A stretch of 64,000 bases of DNA from Leptospira ainlahdjerensis. Its GTDB lineage: Bacteria > Spirochaetota > Leptospiria > Leptospirales > Leptospiraceae. Shown piece by piece: positions 19,803-29,741 of the stretch. The stretch lies in the NCBI RefSeq assembly GCF_016919175.1, contig NZ_JAFFPU010000075.1, forward strand, positions 310,001 through 374,000, in the 5' to 3' direction. The position numbers and the translations under genes are program-made. Numbering within the stretch: position 1 is the first letter of the stretch; each line of letters begins with the position of its first letter. The notes beneath the pieces were generated by a model, which did not search any database, was not told the DNA's origin, and saw only the letters and a list, made by a program, of their open reading frames with translations.

Positions 19803-22800
19803 CTAAAACCGATCCCGGTATTTATTATAAATCGTATTCATTAAAAGCAATATACTCCCTACTCCTAAAAAGACTACAGCCTTTAAAATCGTTCCTGCAG
19901 AGGACAAATCGTGAATCACCAATCTTCCCACACAAAATAACAACAAACCGAGAGAAAGGTATCGAAACCAGGATTCTTTCAAAAACAATCCGAGAAGGAA
20001 AATCAGAAACGCGAGAGTTGCCCATAAAAGTGTAAGAACCGCGCTCGAAAAAGACCAATATAGGAAAAGAAAAATACCTATAAAGAAAGGATAATATACT
20101 ACTCCGTTCAAATAGATTCCCGTTTTTTCCGAGAGCCCCTTCAAAAAACCAAGTCCTCGCGGAAATGAAATCGATTCTTTTCCGTAACCTCGATAAACCC
20201 TATAAACGAATAGGAATAAAAGAAAAATCGTCAATACTCCGGGAATCCATTTTGCCTGATACCATTGAACAATAGGATTATCCTCGGTAGATACGATAAA
20301 AGTTAGATAAAAACATGCAAAAAGATGAAATAGAATTCCATACCAACGGAACCGGGAAAGAGTTTCGGACTTTCTAATTCCAACTTCCAAAACTAAAAGT
20401 GAGGCGATCGCAAAAGCGACGCTCACCCAGGATTCGTTTACCGTGGAATAAGAGATCAATCCTAAAAAGAAAAGACACCCTTCGGCTAACAAAGGAGCTA
20501 CGATCTTCCAAAAAGGAACGGATTCAGTTTCTTGAATATTCGAAGTCGCCCAGTAGATCCAACAGAAAAGTCCGAACAAGCCGATCCAGTGGGCCGCCGA
20601 TAAAAATCCTATAAAAGCATAGGATGACTGCAAGTCCACGTAAATGTAGTGGCCCGAAAAAGCGATCAGACCAAACCAAGAAGCTCGTTTGAGAAAGTCG
20701 GAAATAATCCCACTCGATAAGGAAGCGCGCCTTTTACCGAAAAACCGACCCAATTCTAAAAATAATACTGATAAAAGTGCCCAAGCCGGCCCTACGATTA
20801 GATTTGTTATCGGAGAAAGGATATCCTTTGTGTAGACGTAAACGCCGAACACAACCCCGAAAATTCCTAAATACCCAGGCAATAAATTATAGAATTTTTG
20901 GAAGAATCGAAGCGGAACTTTCCAAATGCGAGTCCATCCGATAAACTGAGATTCCAATCCTTCTATACTCAATTTTGGAAATAGAAAGAAGATCGAGCCG
21001 AGTTGAACAAAAATCGATACGATCTGAAATCCTCTTTGTTCCCAGGGGAATTCGTTTTGATCCGCGAAAATCGTCGACTCTCCTCCGAGAAAAATTTCCA
21101 CATTCGTCCATATAAAGAAAAAATAAACATACAATGTGAATCTTTCAGTCTTCAGGGATTTGATTCTCGAAAGAAAAAATAGAATCAAGCTTGTAAGAGA
21201 CACCGCAAAAGAAAGAATTCTTCCCGGAGTTTCGGTATAAATTCCAATCACGGCGATGACGATCAAAAGTTCCCAGAAAAGAGGTTGTGCGGATCTCAAC
21301 CAGGACAACGACAAAAACTCTTCCTCTGGAAATAAAACCCAGTAGAGAAATACGGACGCCGCAAGGATTTCGATCCAGAAACGGGCCGGAATTCCGAATA
21401 GAATCGAGGAGCTCTGGAACTCGACTGAGAAATGTCGCAATAAAAATAAAACCGTTAATGCGAAGGCGAGAATATAAAAAGAGGGAAAAAGTTTCCCTTG
21501 GTCTCTGATTTCGTCTTTTTCATTTTTACGGGACCATTTCCCAAGCTCGAGATAAAGAAGGGAAAGAAGAATCGCGAACGGTCCGAACAGAAGCGAACTT
21601 TTCAGATTCAGATAAAAATAAGATGTGAAAATCAGATGCGCCGTAAAACCGAAAAGCCCGGGCCAAAAAATCCTTCTATTATCTTCTCCGAGTTTACAAT
21701 TTTTTAGATAAGTTAAAAACGGAATAAGCCAAGGAAGGGCTGCGATGAGAATTTTTTCCGGATTTTCATCCGTGGAAGCGGCGATCGATTTCCATAACGT
21801 CAATGTGACCAACGGCGTAAGGATCCAAATCGTAAAAATAAGTCTTCTCGAAGAAAGCCTTTCTCTCAAAATCAAAATAACACTTAATAAAATTGTGGGA
21901 ATCCAAATTCCGTAAGTTTCCTTGGAGAAAAAAAGATAAAGAGAAAACAAGCCACCACCGGCTAACAATCCCATGGCGGTCATAAGCAAGGAAGTCAGAG
22001 ACAATTCCTCTTTTACGATCGGGAATTTCTTTTCCAAAATTCCGATAAAACCAATCAAGGCGAGTATCAGCAAACCGTATCCGATTTGAGAAGCAAGGGC
22101 ATCCTGAACCACGACTCCGGGAGAAGGTGCATTCAAAAATTCTTTATAAGAAAAGAAAATCAAAATTCCAAAAACAAGAGTTGTGAGGGACAAAGAAACC
22201 CTTTCCAAGAAGCGGTTACTCTCCTTAAAACAAATCCAAGAAAAAATCAGGATCTCAAGCGCCAAAATCGCGACGATCGAAAGATTCCCCAAACTCCATA
22301 GATGAAGCGAAAAGATCGATAGAACGATTAGGGATTGTGACACCAGACGATCCGTCAGAAACAACCAGGGGATTTCTTTTCGTTTTGCGGTAGAGGATAG
22401 AATCCAGACGATCCCCGACGCCAAAAACAAAAGAATCGTACTGTATTTGGATTTTTGAGAATACTGAATCAAACTGATTCCTAGATAAGACCAGTTGAGA
22501 AGATGACTGACCAAAGGAAACAATTCGAATTCTTTTTTACCGTAAAGAGTTTCCCGATAATGAACGAGTAACGCACCGCAAAATACGAAAAGAACACAAA
22601 CGATCGGAAATACTAGATCCAAACCTACCGGCCCGGAAACGGAAGAAATCTGACGATTCCAAAACAAATGGGCTGCAAAAAAACCCGTACTTACAATGAG
22701 CAGGTGTAGTTGTCTTTTTTCGGAATAATTCCAAATCACTCCGGGCAAACAAATCAAAGCAGTTACGCCTAACGTAAATACGGAAGCTTGCGGGATGGAG

Positions 22801-23594
22801 ACCGAAACCAGGCCTAAAATCGTATGCAAAGAAGCGAATGTTTCATTCTTCGCTCGATACCCCGTAAAAAGATTGAGCAAAATCCCCAATGTCAGAGCCG
22901 ACAAAGCGAAATAAGAATTTTCCAACCACTTCAAGGTTTCGATATAACCGCTTCCCAAAGAAACAAATAGAAAGACTGAGGCCGCTCCGCTTTTGAGAGC
23001 GAGAGAGATCGTTCTGAATTCCTCTTTTTTTCCGAGCCACAAAGAAAGGCCGAACAGAAGCGCGGCAAAACCCAAAATAAGAAGACAACGAAAAAATGCG
23101 GAAAGGATGAATAACGCGTAAATTCCGAGAAAGCCGATTCCCGCTACAAGGATAACCGCGCCCAAAATACCGGTCCAATTTTCCGAAAGCGGCTTTTCGA
23201 TTTTTTTCCAGAACTGAAAAATCAAACCGGGTTCTCGCGGCGCCTTCGCCGCGATGGGTTCTTGCGTTTTTGCGATCGATGTCTCCGGTTTTGTCTCCGG
23301 CGGAATCTTCTTAGCCGCTGTAGGAACTTTCGCCGTCGTCTTGACTACGATATTTTCGGAAGGAGTTTCTTTCGTTTGCACCGGTGCGTCCAAGATGGGC
23401 GCGGGGTCTTTAACTTTTGGAGTTTTTTCTTCCGTAAAAACATTCACCGTATCGGGTTGTTTGTCTTTTTTGAGGGAGAATTCCAATATACGAATTCTGG
23501 ATTCTAAATCTTCAACCTCTCTTTTTAAACCCTTCGATTGAAAGAAAGTGTAAAGAACGAATAAAAATAATACGAATATGAGAAATGGTTCCAA
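19803..23594 (-). CDS. DUF2339 family giant polytopic membrane protein
   Basis: A 1263-residue protein with an N-terminal anchor (FLIFVLFLFVLYTFF) and a short coiled coil (KGLKREVEDLESRIRILEFSL). A Pro/Lys/Thr-rich linker (~50-125) follows, then some 30 hydrophobic helices to the C-terminus. The entry into the membrane part (ENWTGILGAVILVAGIGFLGIYA ... FGLSLWLGKKEEFRTISLALKSGAASVFLFVSLG) is the DUF2339 signature. No function is established for the family. Start is a TTG with GGAG eight bases upstream. It is directly followed by the M48 protease, suggesting a shared envelope role. Confidence 0.85.
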   Translation of the reverse strand: MEPFLIFVLFLFVLYTFFQSKGLKREVEDLESRIRILEFSLKKDKQPDTVNVFTEEKTPKVKDPAPILDAPVQTKETPSENIVVKTTAKVPTAAKKIPPETKPETSIAKTQEPIAAKAPREPGLIFQFWKKIEKPLSENWTGILGAVILVAGIGFLGIYALFILSAFFRCLLILGFAALLFGLSLWLGKKEEFRTISLALKSGAASVFLFVSLGSGYIETLKWLENSYFALSALTLGILLNLFTGYRAKNETFASLHTILGLVSVSIPQASVFTLGVTALICLPGVIWNYSEKRQLHLLIVSTGFFAAHLFWNRQISSVSGPVGLDLVFPIVCVLFVFCGALLVHYRETLYGKKEFELFPLVSHLLNWSYLGISLIQYSQKSKYSTILLFLASGIVWILSSTAKRKEIPWLFLTDRLVSQSLIVLSIFSLHLWSLGNLSIVAILALEILIFSWICFKESNRFLERVSLSLTTLVFGILIFFSYKEFLNAPSPGVVVQDALASQIGYGLLILALIGFIGILEKKFPIVKEELSLTSLLMTAMGLLAGGGLFSLYLFFSKETYGIWIPTILLSVILILRERLSSRRLIFTIWILTPLVTLTLWKSIAASTDENPEKILIAALPWLIPFLTYLKNCKLGEDNRRIFWPGLFGFTAHLIFTSYFYLNLKSSLLFGPFAILLSLLYLELGKWSRKNEKDEIRDQGKLFPSFYILAFALTVLFLLRHFSVEFQSSSILFGIPARFWIEILAASVFLYWVLFPEEEFLSLSWLRSAQPLFWELLIVIAVIGIYTETPGRILSFAVSLTSLILFFLSRIKSLKTERFTLYVYFFFIWTNVEIFLGGESTIFADQNEFPWEQRGFQIVSIFVQLGSIFFLFPKLSIEGLESQFIGWTRIWKVPLRFFQKFYNLLPGYLGIFGVVFGVYVYTKDILSPITNLIVGPAWALLSVLFLELGRFFGKRRASLSSGIISDFLKRASWFGLIAFSGHYIYVDLQSSYAFIGFLSAAHWIGLFGLFCWIYWATSNIQETESVPFWKIVAPLLAEGCLFFLGLISYSTVNESWVSVAFAIASLLVLEVGIRKSETLSRFRWYGILFHLFACFYLTFIVSTEDNPIVQWYQAKWIPGVLTIFLLFLFVYRVYRGYGKESISFPRGLGFLKGLSEKTGIYLNGVVYYPFFIGIFLFLYWSFSSAVLTLLWATLAFLIFLLGLFLKESWFRYLSLGLLLFCVGRLVIHDLSSAGTILKAVVFLGVGSILLLMNTIYNKYRDRF

Positions 23595-23682
23595 ACGAAT
23601 GCTCCGAAAGGAATCCTTTAGTTTGTTCCTTTTTAGTCAAACCAAACTAAAATAAATAATAAATTATCAACCGGCGAAACTT

Positions 23683-24270
23683 TTAAAACGGTAACAAGTC
23701 TTTCAGAGGAATCGTTGCGTTCGGTAACCACATCAGGATTCCGACTCCAAAAATTAGAATCAACCAAACGAGTTTTCGTTTTGAAACCGTCGATCCGTTT
23801 TTCCTTTCGGCTCGAACATACCAAAATATACAACCGAGGCTGAAAACGAATTCGATAAGAATGGCAACGTGTGGAAAATAAAGATAAGAATTCAAAGAAA
23901 CAACCGTGGAATCCGGAGTCAAAATCTGGTGTTCGAAACCCACGATCAAATCGCATAACACGTGAAATACGGTCAAAAACCCGCACCAGAAAGAAAAGGC
24001 CCCATTCTTAAAAACTAAAAAAACAACCGCGGAAACGATTCCTCCCTGAATGAAAGCGGGAATCAAGTTGTGACTATAGGTCATCTGCACTTGAAGATTC
24101 TGAAACGTCGCATCCAACAAGGAAGTCGGAATCGTTGGTTCGATTCCTGCCAAAGCCAAGAATAGCCAGAGAAACTCGGGGATATTCGCACAAAGTAAAA
24201 GAATCCAGAAAGGATACTTTTTGAATTTGCTATACGGAATGAGCGCGGATGCGTAATGACCTAAAATCAT
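23683..24270 (-). CDS. Conserved hypothetical multi-pass membrane protein
   Basis: A 195-residue membrane protein with about five helices. It begins MILGHYASALIPYSKFKKYP and includes ANIPEFLWLFLALAG, YSHNLIPAFIQGGIVSAVVFLVF and FLTVFHVLCDLIVGFEHQI. The early GHYASALIP and later HDLI-like/YSHN histidines recall YdjM/metal-dependent membrane hydrolase relatives, but I cannot assign it. The ATG at 24270 is preferred; the 31 residues before it look non-coding. It lies ~90 bp downstream of the DUF2339 promoter side and is likely its own transcript. Confidence 0.7.
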   Translation of the reverse strand: MILGHYASALIPYSKFKKYPFWILLLCANIPEFLWLFLALAGIEPTIPTSLLDATFQNLQVQMTYSHNLIPAFIQGGIVSAVVFLVFKNGAFSFWCGFLTVFHVLCDLIVGFEHQILTPDSTVVSLNSYLYFPHVAILIEFVFSLGCIFWYVRAERKNGSTVSKRKLVWLILIFGVGILMWLPNATIPLKDLLPF

Positions 24271-24513
24271 ATTTCTTTTTTTGTTACCACGTAATGGATC
24301 AAATACATGCCAAGAAAATAGAATAACACGAGTGTGACGATAAGAGAAGACATTTGGATTCACTCCGTTCTAAAATAAAACCGGCGAAATGAATTAAGGA
24401 CGAAAGAATTTCTCTGTCAAGAAATAATTCTTGATTCTTTCTTTAAGAATCGACTCAAACACCACCTCGAGCAAAAACCAAGGAGCATCTGCGGGTAACT
24501 AAGAGTTTTTTTG

Positions 24514-25059
24514 TTAGATCTGAATCAGAAAATCGTATCCGATTTCGATTTCTTCTTTTGCTTTCAAAAAAAGAAGGGAAGGCCTTTCCAGTTTAAAATC
24601 TGAAAACTTAATGTCCACCTTTCCTACAACTCGAATTCTCCCTCCTTCTTTCGGTTCCACTTTCGCGGCGGAATCGAAAGTTTGTGTGATTCCGCGTATC
24701 GTAAGTTTACCTTTGATCGAATAAGAAACACCCGATTGAGAAACCGATTCGATGATAGCTGAAATTTCCGGAGTTTCGGGATAACCTAAAATTTCCATTA
24801 TATGCGAATCCCGATTCTCGTCTCCGGAATGAAATTTCAAAACGGGAACTTTGATCTGAAAAGGAGTGTTAAGTTTATATGCTCCGCCGGCGAACTCAAT
24901 TTTTGGAGAATCGATTTGAACTTCCTTACAAACTCCGTGAATTTCTTTCATTGGATGAATTGCAAAAAACGTAATTTCTTTTTTTAAAACTTCGGATGCG
25001 AAGTTAGGAACTGAAAATAAGATTAGCGATAAGAATAAGATACGATCGAGAAGTCTCAT
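24514..25059 (-). CDS. YceI-like periplasmic protein
   Basis: A 181-residue exported protein with a signal peptide (MRLLDRILFLSLILFSVPNFA) followed by a YceI/lipocalin-like beta-barrel. The KFHSGDENRDSHIMEILGYPE segment and GKLTIRGITQTFD strand are characteristic. The family binds isoprenoid-type lipids in the periplasm. AAGGAG precedes the ATG by ten bases. It follows the 25074 membrane-protein gene by 14 bp, so the two form an operon; YceI proteins are often paired with b-type cytochromes, which the partner may resemble. Confidence 0.8.
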   Translation of the reverse strand: MRLLDRILFLSLILFSVPNFASEVLKKEITFFAIHPMKEIHGVCKEVQIDSPKIEFAGGAYKLNTPFQIKVPVLKFHSGDENRDSHIMEILGYPETPEISAIIESVSQSGVSYSIKGKLTIRGITQTFDSAAKVEPKEGGRIRVVGKVDIKFSDFKLERPSLLFLKAKEEIEIGYDFLIQI

Positions 25060-25073
25060 TTTGATTTGGCTCC

Positions 25074-25811
25074 TTAAAAAGTAATCACGAGCAAAGAAAT
25101 CGAAAGCGCTCCAAAACCCACCCAACCTACTTGTTGCATTTCCCTTGCGGCGTCCGGTCCATTCTTTCCGATTTTTTCCCCCAAGGACGGCATGAGTAAC
25201 AACGCGGCCAGATGAATCGGGATAAGGGCTTTGTGCGCAAAGATCGGGCTGTAAATATTTACGTCGGAATCTTCCGAATCCACGATCCGTTTCGGCGCAA
25301 AATAAGCCAATCCCGCGGTTAAAGCATACATTCCAAATGTTGCATACGCTAATTGTTTATGAAAGGAACCCGAACTTTTCGCTTCCCATTCTTCTTCTGA
25401 CTTTAGAGCCAAGTAAAGAGGAAGATTATTCGCGGGATCCTTGAGTAAAAAATAATCCGCCGCTATACTGTTCTGATTCAAACCTTGAAACAAGGCGACC
25501 GCATAGAGAGGATCATTTGCTGCGTATTCGGGATGTGCGAGAAGCATAGCCTGAGCGAATTCATCCGATTTCCGGTATAAGCTGTCCTTCGCTTTTTCCC
25601 CTTCCAAATTTGTGGCCAACCATAGACCTAAAGTAATAAACCCGGAAATCTGATGCCATTCGAGAACGTTCCTTCTCATTGTTAGATCTTGTTTCGTGGG
25701 CAGGATAGTTTTAGTAGCTTTGATTTCAGGAGAAGTATCAACCTGTGCGTTCAAAGCGGAAACACCTAACAGTGCAAATAGGATAAACATACAAATCCAT
25801 TTTCGAAGCAT
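25074..25811 (-). CDS. Exported/membrane protein, partner of YceI-like gene
   Basis: A 245-residue protein with a signal peptide (ICMFILFALLGVSALNAQ) and about four later hydrophobic segments (EWHQISGFITLGLWLAT; FHKQLAYATFGMYALTAGLAYF; HKALIPIHLAALLLMP; GWVGFGALSISLLVITF). Histidines sit in or at the edge of three helices (WHQ, FHK, AHK/IHL), as in b-type cytochromes. Haem binding is a plausible but unproven reading. AAGGA precedes the ATG. It is first in an operon with the YceI-like gene. Confidence 0.65.
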   Translation of the reverse strand: MLRKWICMFILFALLGVSALNAQVDTSPEIKATKTILPTKQDLTMRRNVLEWHQISGFITLGLWLATNLEGEKAKDSLYRKSDEFAQAMLLAHPEYAANDPLYAVALFQGLNQNSIAADYFLLKDPANNLPLYLALKSEEEWEAKSSGSFHKQLAYATFGMYALTAGLAYFAPKRIVDSEDSDVNIYSPIFAHKALIPIHLAALLLMPSLGEKIGKNGPDAAREMQQVGWVGFGALSISLLVITF

Positions 25812-25960
25812 AAAACTATTCCTTGACGGGTTTGGAATTCAAACACAAGTATATGGATGGAATTTCGTTTTACAACAAGATTCTATTCTTATCTTAAAAA
25901 TGTTTTTTTACGATTTTGATTTCTCAAGATAAAAATATTCATAAGGAATGTCTAACAAAG

Positions 25961-26941
25961 ATGACGTCATTAGGAACACAAGGTTTGAAAACTTCGAGGC
26001 TCGGCCTCGGTTGTATGGGCATGAGCGAATTTTACGGAACAAGAGACGATTCCGAATCGCTAAAAACTCTTAAGAGAGCCTACGAACTCGGAATTACTTT
26101 TTGGGATACGGCGGACATGTACGGTCCTTATCTCAATGAAGAATTACTGAGTCTCGCTCTCAAAGGGATTCGTTCGGAAATTACTTTAGCGACAAAGTTC
26201 GGAATCGTAAGAGACCCTTCCGATCCCTCGGTTCGCGGCTACAACGGAACTCCCAAGTATGTTCAATCTTCTTGCGAAGCGAGTTTAAAACGCCTGAAAG
26301 TCGAAACAATCGATCTCTATTATATGCACCGTCTCGACCCGAACACTCCGATCGAAGAAACCGTAGGCGCGATGAGTCGTTTAGTCGAACAAGGTAAAAT
26401 CCGTTATGTGGGAATTTCCGAAGTCAACTCAGATATATTAAGAAAAGCGAATGCAGTTCATCCGATTTCCGCCATTCAAAACGAATATTCCCTTTGGAGT
26501 CGGGAACCCGAAGACGACATCCTCGGTACCTGTAGAGAATTAGGGATCGGATTTGTAGCATATAGCCCTTTAGGAAGGGGTTTTTTAACGGGGCAAATCA
26601 AGAGGTATGAAGATTTTGCACCGGACGATTATCGAAGAATGTCTCCGCGATTCCAAGGCGAAAATTTTACTAAGAATCTAGAACTCGTCAAAAAAATCGA
26701 GAGTCTTGCAAAACAAAAAGAGTGTAAGCCTTCTCAATTGGCTCTGGCGTGGGTTTTGGCCCAAGGAGACGAAATTGTACCAATTCCTGGAACGAAAAGA
26801 ATTCCGTATCTCGAAGAAAACTTCGGCGCGTTGAAAGTGAAACTGACCGAAGACGATTTAAAAGAGATCGATTCGATCGCACCGAAGGGAATCGCCAAAG
26901 GGGCACGTTATCCGGAATGGAAAAAGAATACGGTTCGTTAA
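25961..26941 (+). CDS. Aldo/keto reductase
   Basis: A 326-residue NADPH-dependent oxidoreductase with the AKR (beta/alpha)8 barrel. The catalytic tetrad can be read as Asp49, Tyr54 (DTADMYG), Lys79 (LATKFG) and His123 (YYMHRLDP). The cofactor-binding end includes [11 protein letters not shown] and IPGTKR. The pattern fits the YakC/AKR13-like group with [13 protein letters not shown] near the N-terminus. The ATG at 25961 is the likely start, as the preceding 15 residues are not family-like. It is monocistronic; substrate unknown. Confidence 0.9.
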   Translation: MTSLGTQGLKTSRLGLGCMGMSEFYGTRDDSESLKTLKRAYELGITFWDTADMYGPYLNEELLSLALKGIRSEITLATKFGIVRDPSDPSVRGYNGTPKYVQSSCEASLKRLKVETIDLYYMHRLDPNTPIEETVGAMSRLVEQGKIRYVGISEVNSDILRKANAVHPISAIQNEYSLWSREPEDDILGTCRELGIGFVAYSPLGRGFLTGQIKRYEDFAPDDYRRMSPRFQGENFTKNLELVKKIESLAKQKECKPSQLALAWVLAQGDEIVPIPGTKRIPYLEENFGALKVKLTEDDLKEIDSIAPKGIAKGARYPEWKKNTVR

Positions 26942-27488
26942 TTTTTTCCGTTTTATAGATATCATCACTATGGCGTCGGAACGTTCCGAAAAACCGGAAC
27001 TTTCCGAACCTTTTTAGGCATAAGAAACCACATCGTTTCCGATCGACTGGATGCTGAGATGGTCCGTTATGCACGCTTTCAAGGATCCCTCGAATGATTC
27101 GATTCCTTATAGGCAAACATTTCGGATTTTTTGTTTTCAGACGTCCGGATATGGGAAGAATATATTGTCGGATCATCGTATAATACCGTTGTTCGATCGT
27201 AGATTCAAAGGAGAAATTGATATCCATTCCAATGAGAAAGAAGGCCTCGGACGGTTCCCTTATTTTTTTGAATGTATCGTATAACAACAGTTTGTTGGAA
27301 TCCGCAATAATTTACTTTTTAATGGAGAGATCAGACGGCGCTGAGAGGCAGTCTGATTGAAGGAAATTCCGAGACTTGTAGAGTAAAAAAAAGAAAACCC
27401 ATTCTGAAAAGCTCCCGGAAAAGCGAAGCTCGTTTTATTTTTTCCGAAGGGGATTCCGAAAGGATCTAAGTCTTACAACTTCGACATC
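26942..27488. other. 547-bp spacer without a supported gene
   Basis: Frames open by chance on both strands, but none shows family-like sequence, a ribosome site or sustained coding character. The only notable structure is a 7-bp stem ATCAGAC/GTCTGAT at 27330-27357 with no T tract. Confidence 0.5.
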
Positions 27489-27791
27489 CTATCTTTTCTC
27501 TTTCGATTCTCTTTCTTCCATACGACGACGAACCCTTTGTTTCCAACCTCTTCCTCTTCCGTGTCCCCCTCTGTGCCATCCGAATCCCGGTTTGATCAAA
27601 AGATGAGACAACACAAAAAGTCCGCAGGCTTGCCAATAGTCGATCCTAGTCAAACCAAAGATCGTAGGCATCAACCAATTCCAGAGTTGCCAAACGAGCG
27701 CTCCAATTCCGAAAATGATGATCGGTATAAAAAGGATTCTTCCTAAAAAAAATCCCTTTCTACAACGATGGTGTTTTTTTTCCGAGTCCAT
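27489..27791 (-). CDS. Small membrane protein, putative ECF-sigma partner
   Basis: A 100-residue protein with two hydrophobic segments (FFLGRILFIPIIIFGIGALVWQLWNWLMP and YWQACGLFVLSHLLI) and an Arg/Gly/His-rich C-terminal tail. The arrangement NWLMPTIFGLTRIDYWQACGLFVLSHLL recurs in small proteins found next to ECF sigma genes in other bacteria. It starts 15 bp after the sigma gene stop and is therefore a candidate anti-sigma or sensor. That role is inferred from position and form only. Confidence 0.7.
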   Translation of the reverse strand: MDSEKKHHRCRKGFFLGRILFIPIIIFGIGALVWQLWNWLMPTIFGLTRIDYWQACGLFVLSHLLIKPGFGWHRGGHGRGRGWKQRVRRRMEERESKEKR

Positions 27792-27806
27792 ATTGAATTC
27801 TATCCT

Positions 27807-28451
27807 TTAAAAGTTTTCGAGGAATAAAGATTTCATATCTTTGAGCCTTCGGATTAAAAATTCCTTGGCGTATGTTTTCCTCGCGGAAAGAGTTCCTTCC
27901 GCAATTCCAGTTTCCAGGGAAAGTTCTAGGAAGGTCTTTCCTTCAAAAGAATTCTGGACGAAGGCGAACTTCTGATCCGCAGGAAGTTCGCCGATCGCGA
28001 TCGATAACTCCTCCAAGAGAAGAGCTCTGTAAAATTCTTTCTCCGGACCGGGCGCCGTATCGGGAAGATAAGAATCCAAGGAGAATTCTTCACCTAACGC
28101 GGAATGACGATAAAGTCCCGATTTTCGTTTTCGATACCAATCCTTGACCTTGTTTCGTAAAACCGCATAAATATAGGCGATTATATTTTCGATCTCACCG
28201 GCGGCGTTCATTTCACTGAGAGCGGAAACGAAGGATTCCTGAAGTAAATCTTCCGCATCTTCCGGATCCGCGATACGATATCGGATCCAAGAGAGGATCT
28301 TTCTTCTTTCTCTGCGGTAGAATTGTTCCAATGAAGCCAAAGTGATTCTTAATTCCTCGAAATCAAAGTCGTTCGCAACGGGAAATCCCTGGATTTTTTT
28401 ATCAAAAATAAGAATTAAAAAAAATCGACTTTTAGAAGTTCGATCTTCCAT
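27807..28451 (-). CDS. ECF-type RNA polymerase sigma factor
   Basis: A ~214-residue sigma-70 family protein. Region 2 covers about 38-110 (FYRRERRKILSWIRYRIADPEDAEDLLQESFVSALSEM; AYIYAVLRNKVKDWYRKRK). Region 4 covers about 150-205 (IGELPADQKFAFVQNSFEGKTFLELSLETGIAEGTLSARKTYAKEFL). The exact start is uncertain because the ribosome-like AGAAGGG abuts the ATG. It is co-directional with the small membrane protein 15 bp downstream. Confidence 0.8.
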   Translation of the reverse strand: MEDRTSKSRFFLILIFDKKIQGFPVANDFDFEELRITLASLEQFYRRERRKILSWIRYRIADPEDAEDLLQESFVSALSEMNAAGEIENIIAYIYAVLRNKVKDWYRKRKSGLYRHSALGEEFSLDSYLPDTAPGPEKEFYRALLLEELSIAIGELPADQKFAFVQNSFEGKTFLELSLETGIAEGTLSARKTYAKEFLIRRLKDMKSLFLENF

Positions 28452-28698
28452 CCCTTCTCAAAGGGTGAAATCAAGACGATTCGGGAGTTTTTGAAATTCC
28501 GGATGAGGAATATTTTTGGTCGGAACTCCGGATTCTCAAAGGAGAAATTCTATCGAAAAAAAAATTTTCCGGACTCTTCCAAATCGGTTTTCAAGTCCGG
28601 TGAAAAAGAATTTCATAAAAAAACTTTGTCGGAGCAACTGCAAAGAAGAAGTTACAAGGATTTTAAAAAGAACGAAGCGCTTTTTATCAAAGAAGAAT

Positions 28699-29664
28699 TC
28701 AAACCCCCAGGAGTGGCATTTCCTCCAAACCCTGACGAACGGTAAGAATCGGTTTGTAACCGAGATCTTTTTTTGCATTGTCGATTTTGATCGTACAATC
28801 CCTCGACATGATACTCGCGCTAAACCGTGTAAGAGGAGGTTCGTTTTGAATTCTTAAGAGTTTCCAAACTCCTTCGATGATTCTCGCAAGAAAACGAGCC
28901 AGCCAACCCGGGATCGAACGAGTCGGCGCGGTGACATTCTGAGTCAGAAGAAGACTTTCGAGAAAATTACGAAAATGGAATATTTCATCGTCAGTGACAA
29001 AATAGGCCTTTCCACTTTGACCCTTCGAAAGAGAAAGTTCGATCGCGTGAACCAAATTGTAAATATGAGTCGTATTGGTAAGTGCGTTCCCTTGATCGAT
29101 CCAAGAAAAACTTCCGTCAGCGATCATCTTCAAAAGAACCGGGAGCACGGTCTTATCTCCCGGTCCCCAGATCAAACGAGGGCGGAGGGAAAGAGTTTGG
29201 ATTTCCGAAGAGTTTGCTTTGAGAACGAGTTTTTCGGCCTCGGCTTTCGTACGAGAATACGGAAATGGAGAATTTTCCGGATAGGGATAAGACTCGTCGA
29301 TACCGACCATCGATTGACCATGAAAAAGAGCGGCTTCGGTTCCGATAAAGATAAACCTTTTTACTCCCGCTTTTTTCGCCGCGTCGAGAAGTTGAGCCGT
29401 TCCTTCGACGTTGACTTTCCAAAAATCTTCGAAGGGTCCCCATTGTTCCACATAGGCCGCACTGTGAATGACGACGTCGATTCCTTTCAAAGAATCCGGC
29501 CCTACCGAATTCAACTCGGAGCGAATCGGTTCTCCTCCTGCCTTTCGAATCACTTCGTCCGTTTTTTCAGAGCGAGACATTGCTTTTACAGAATGATTCT
29601 TTGAAAGAATGCGAGTCGCTGCCTCCCCTACAAAACCGGAAGCGCCTGTGATAAATAGGTTCAT
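28699..29664 (-). CDS. NAD(P)-dependent epimerase/dehydratase (extended SDR, 3-beta-HSD-like)
   Basis: A 321-residue extended short-chain dehydrogenase. The nucleotide-binding TGASGFVG is at residues 6-13, the DVVIHSAA motif at 63-70, and the catalytic YSRTK at 136-140 (Tyr136, Lys140). RPRLIWGPGD and the HIYNLVHAIELSL region match the 3-beta-hydroxysteroid dehydrogenase/NSDHL-like group. It probably oxidises a sterol-like or sugar alcohol, though the substrate is unknown. It lies downstream of a TetR gene, and an operator-like palindrome is 21 bp before its ATG, so control by that regulator is likely. Confidence 0.85.
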   Translation of the reverse strand: MNLFITGASGFVGEAATRILSKNHSVKAMSRSEKTDEVIRKAGGEPIRSELNSVGPDSLKGIDVVIHSAAYVEQWGPFEDFWKVNVEGTAQLLDAAKKAGVKRFIFIGTEAALFHGQSMVGIDESYPYPENSPFPYSRTKAEAEKLVLKANSSEIQTLSLRPRLIWGPGDKTVLPVLLKMIADGSFSWIDQGNALTNTTHIYNLVHAIELSLSKGQSGKAYFVTDDEIFHFRNFLESLLLTQNVTAPTRSIPGWLARFLARIIEGVWKLLRIQNEPPLTRFSASIMSRDCTIKIDNAKKDLGYKPILTVRQGLEEMPLLGV

Positions 29665-29684
29665 TTTCTCTTCTCCAAAATGAC

Positions 29685-29704
29685 TAGATAGATCGTTCTA
29701 CCTA
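29685..29704. promoter_or_regulatory. TetR (LmrA/YxaF-type) operator before SDR gene
   Basis: TAGATAGA-TCGT-TCTACCTA is an inverted repeat with 7 of 8 arm positions paired. It lies in the 77-bp gap between the TetR gene and the SDR start. The TAGAN4TCTA core matches the general form of operators of the LmrA/YxaF/QacR-like group. Confidence 0.6.
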
Positions 29705-29741
29705 TTTCTATCCAAAACAAAAGGTAGTCAAGGAATTTCTC

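Noticed and set aside
22000..22301. Possible extra genes within the DUF2339 region
   Set aside because: All are short, Lys/Arg-rich frames opposite a continuous membrane-protein gene.
26688..27287. 199-codon minus-strand ORF
   Set aside because: Half of it is antisense to the aldo/keto reductase and the rest has no family-like sequence.
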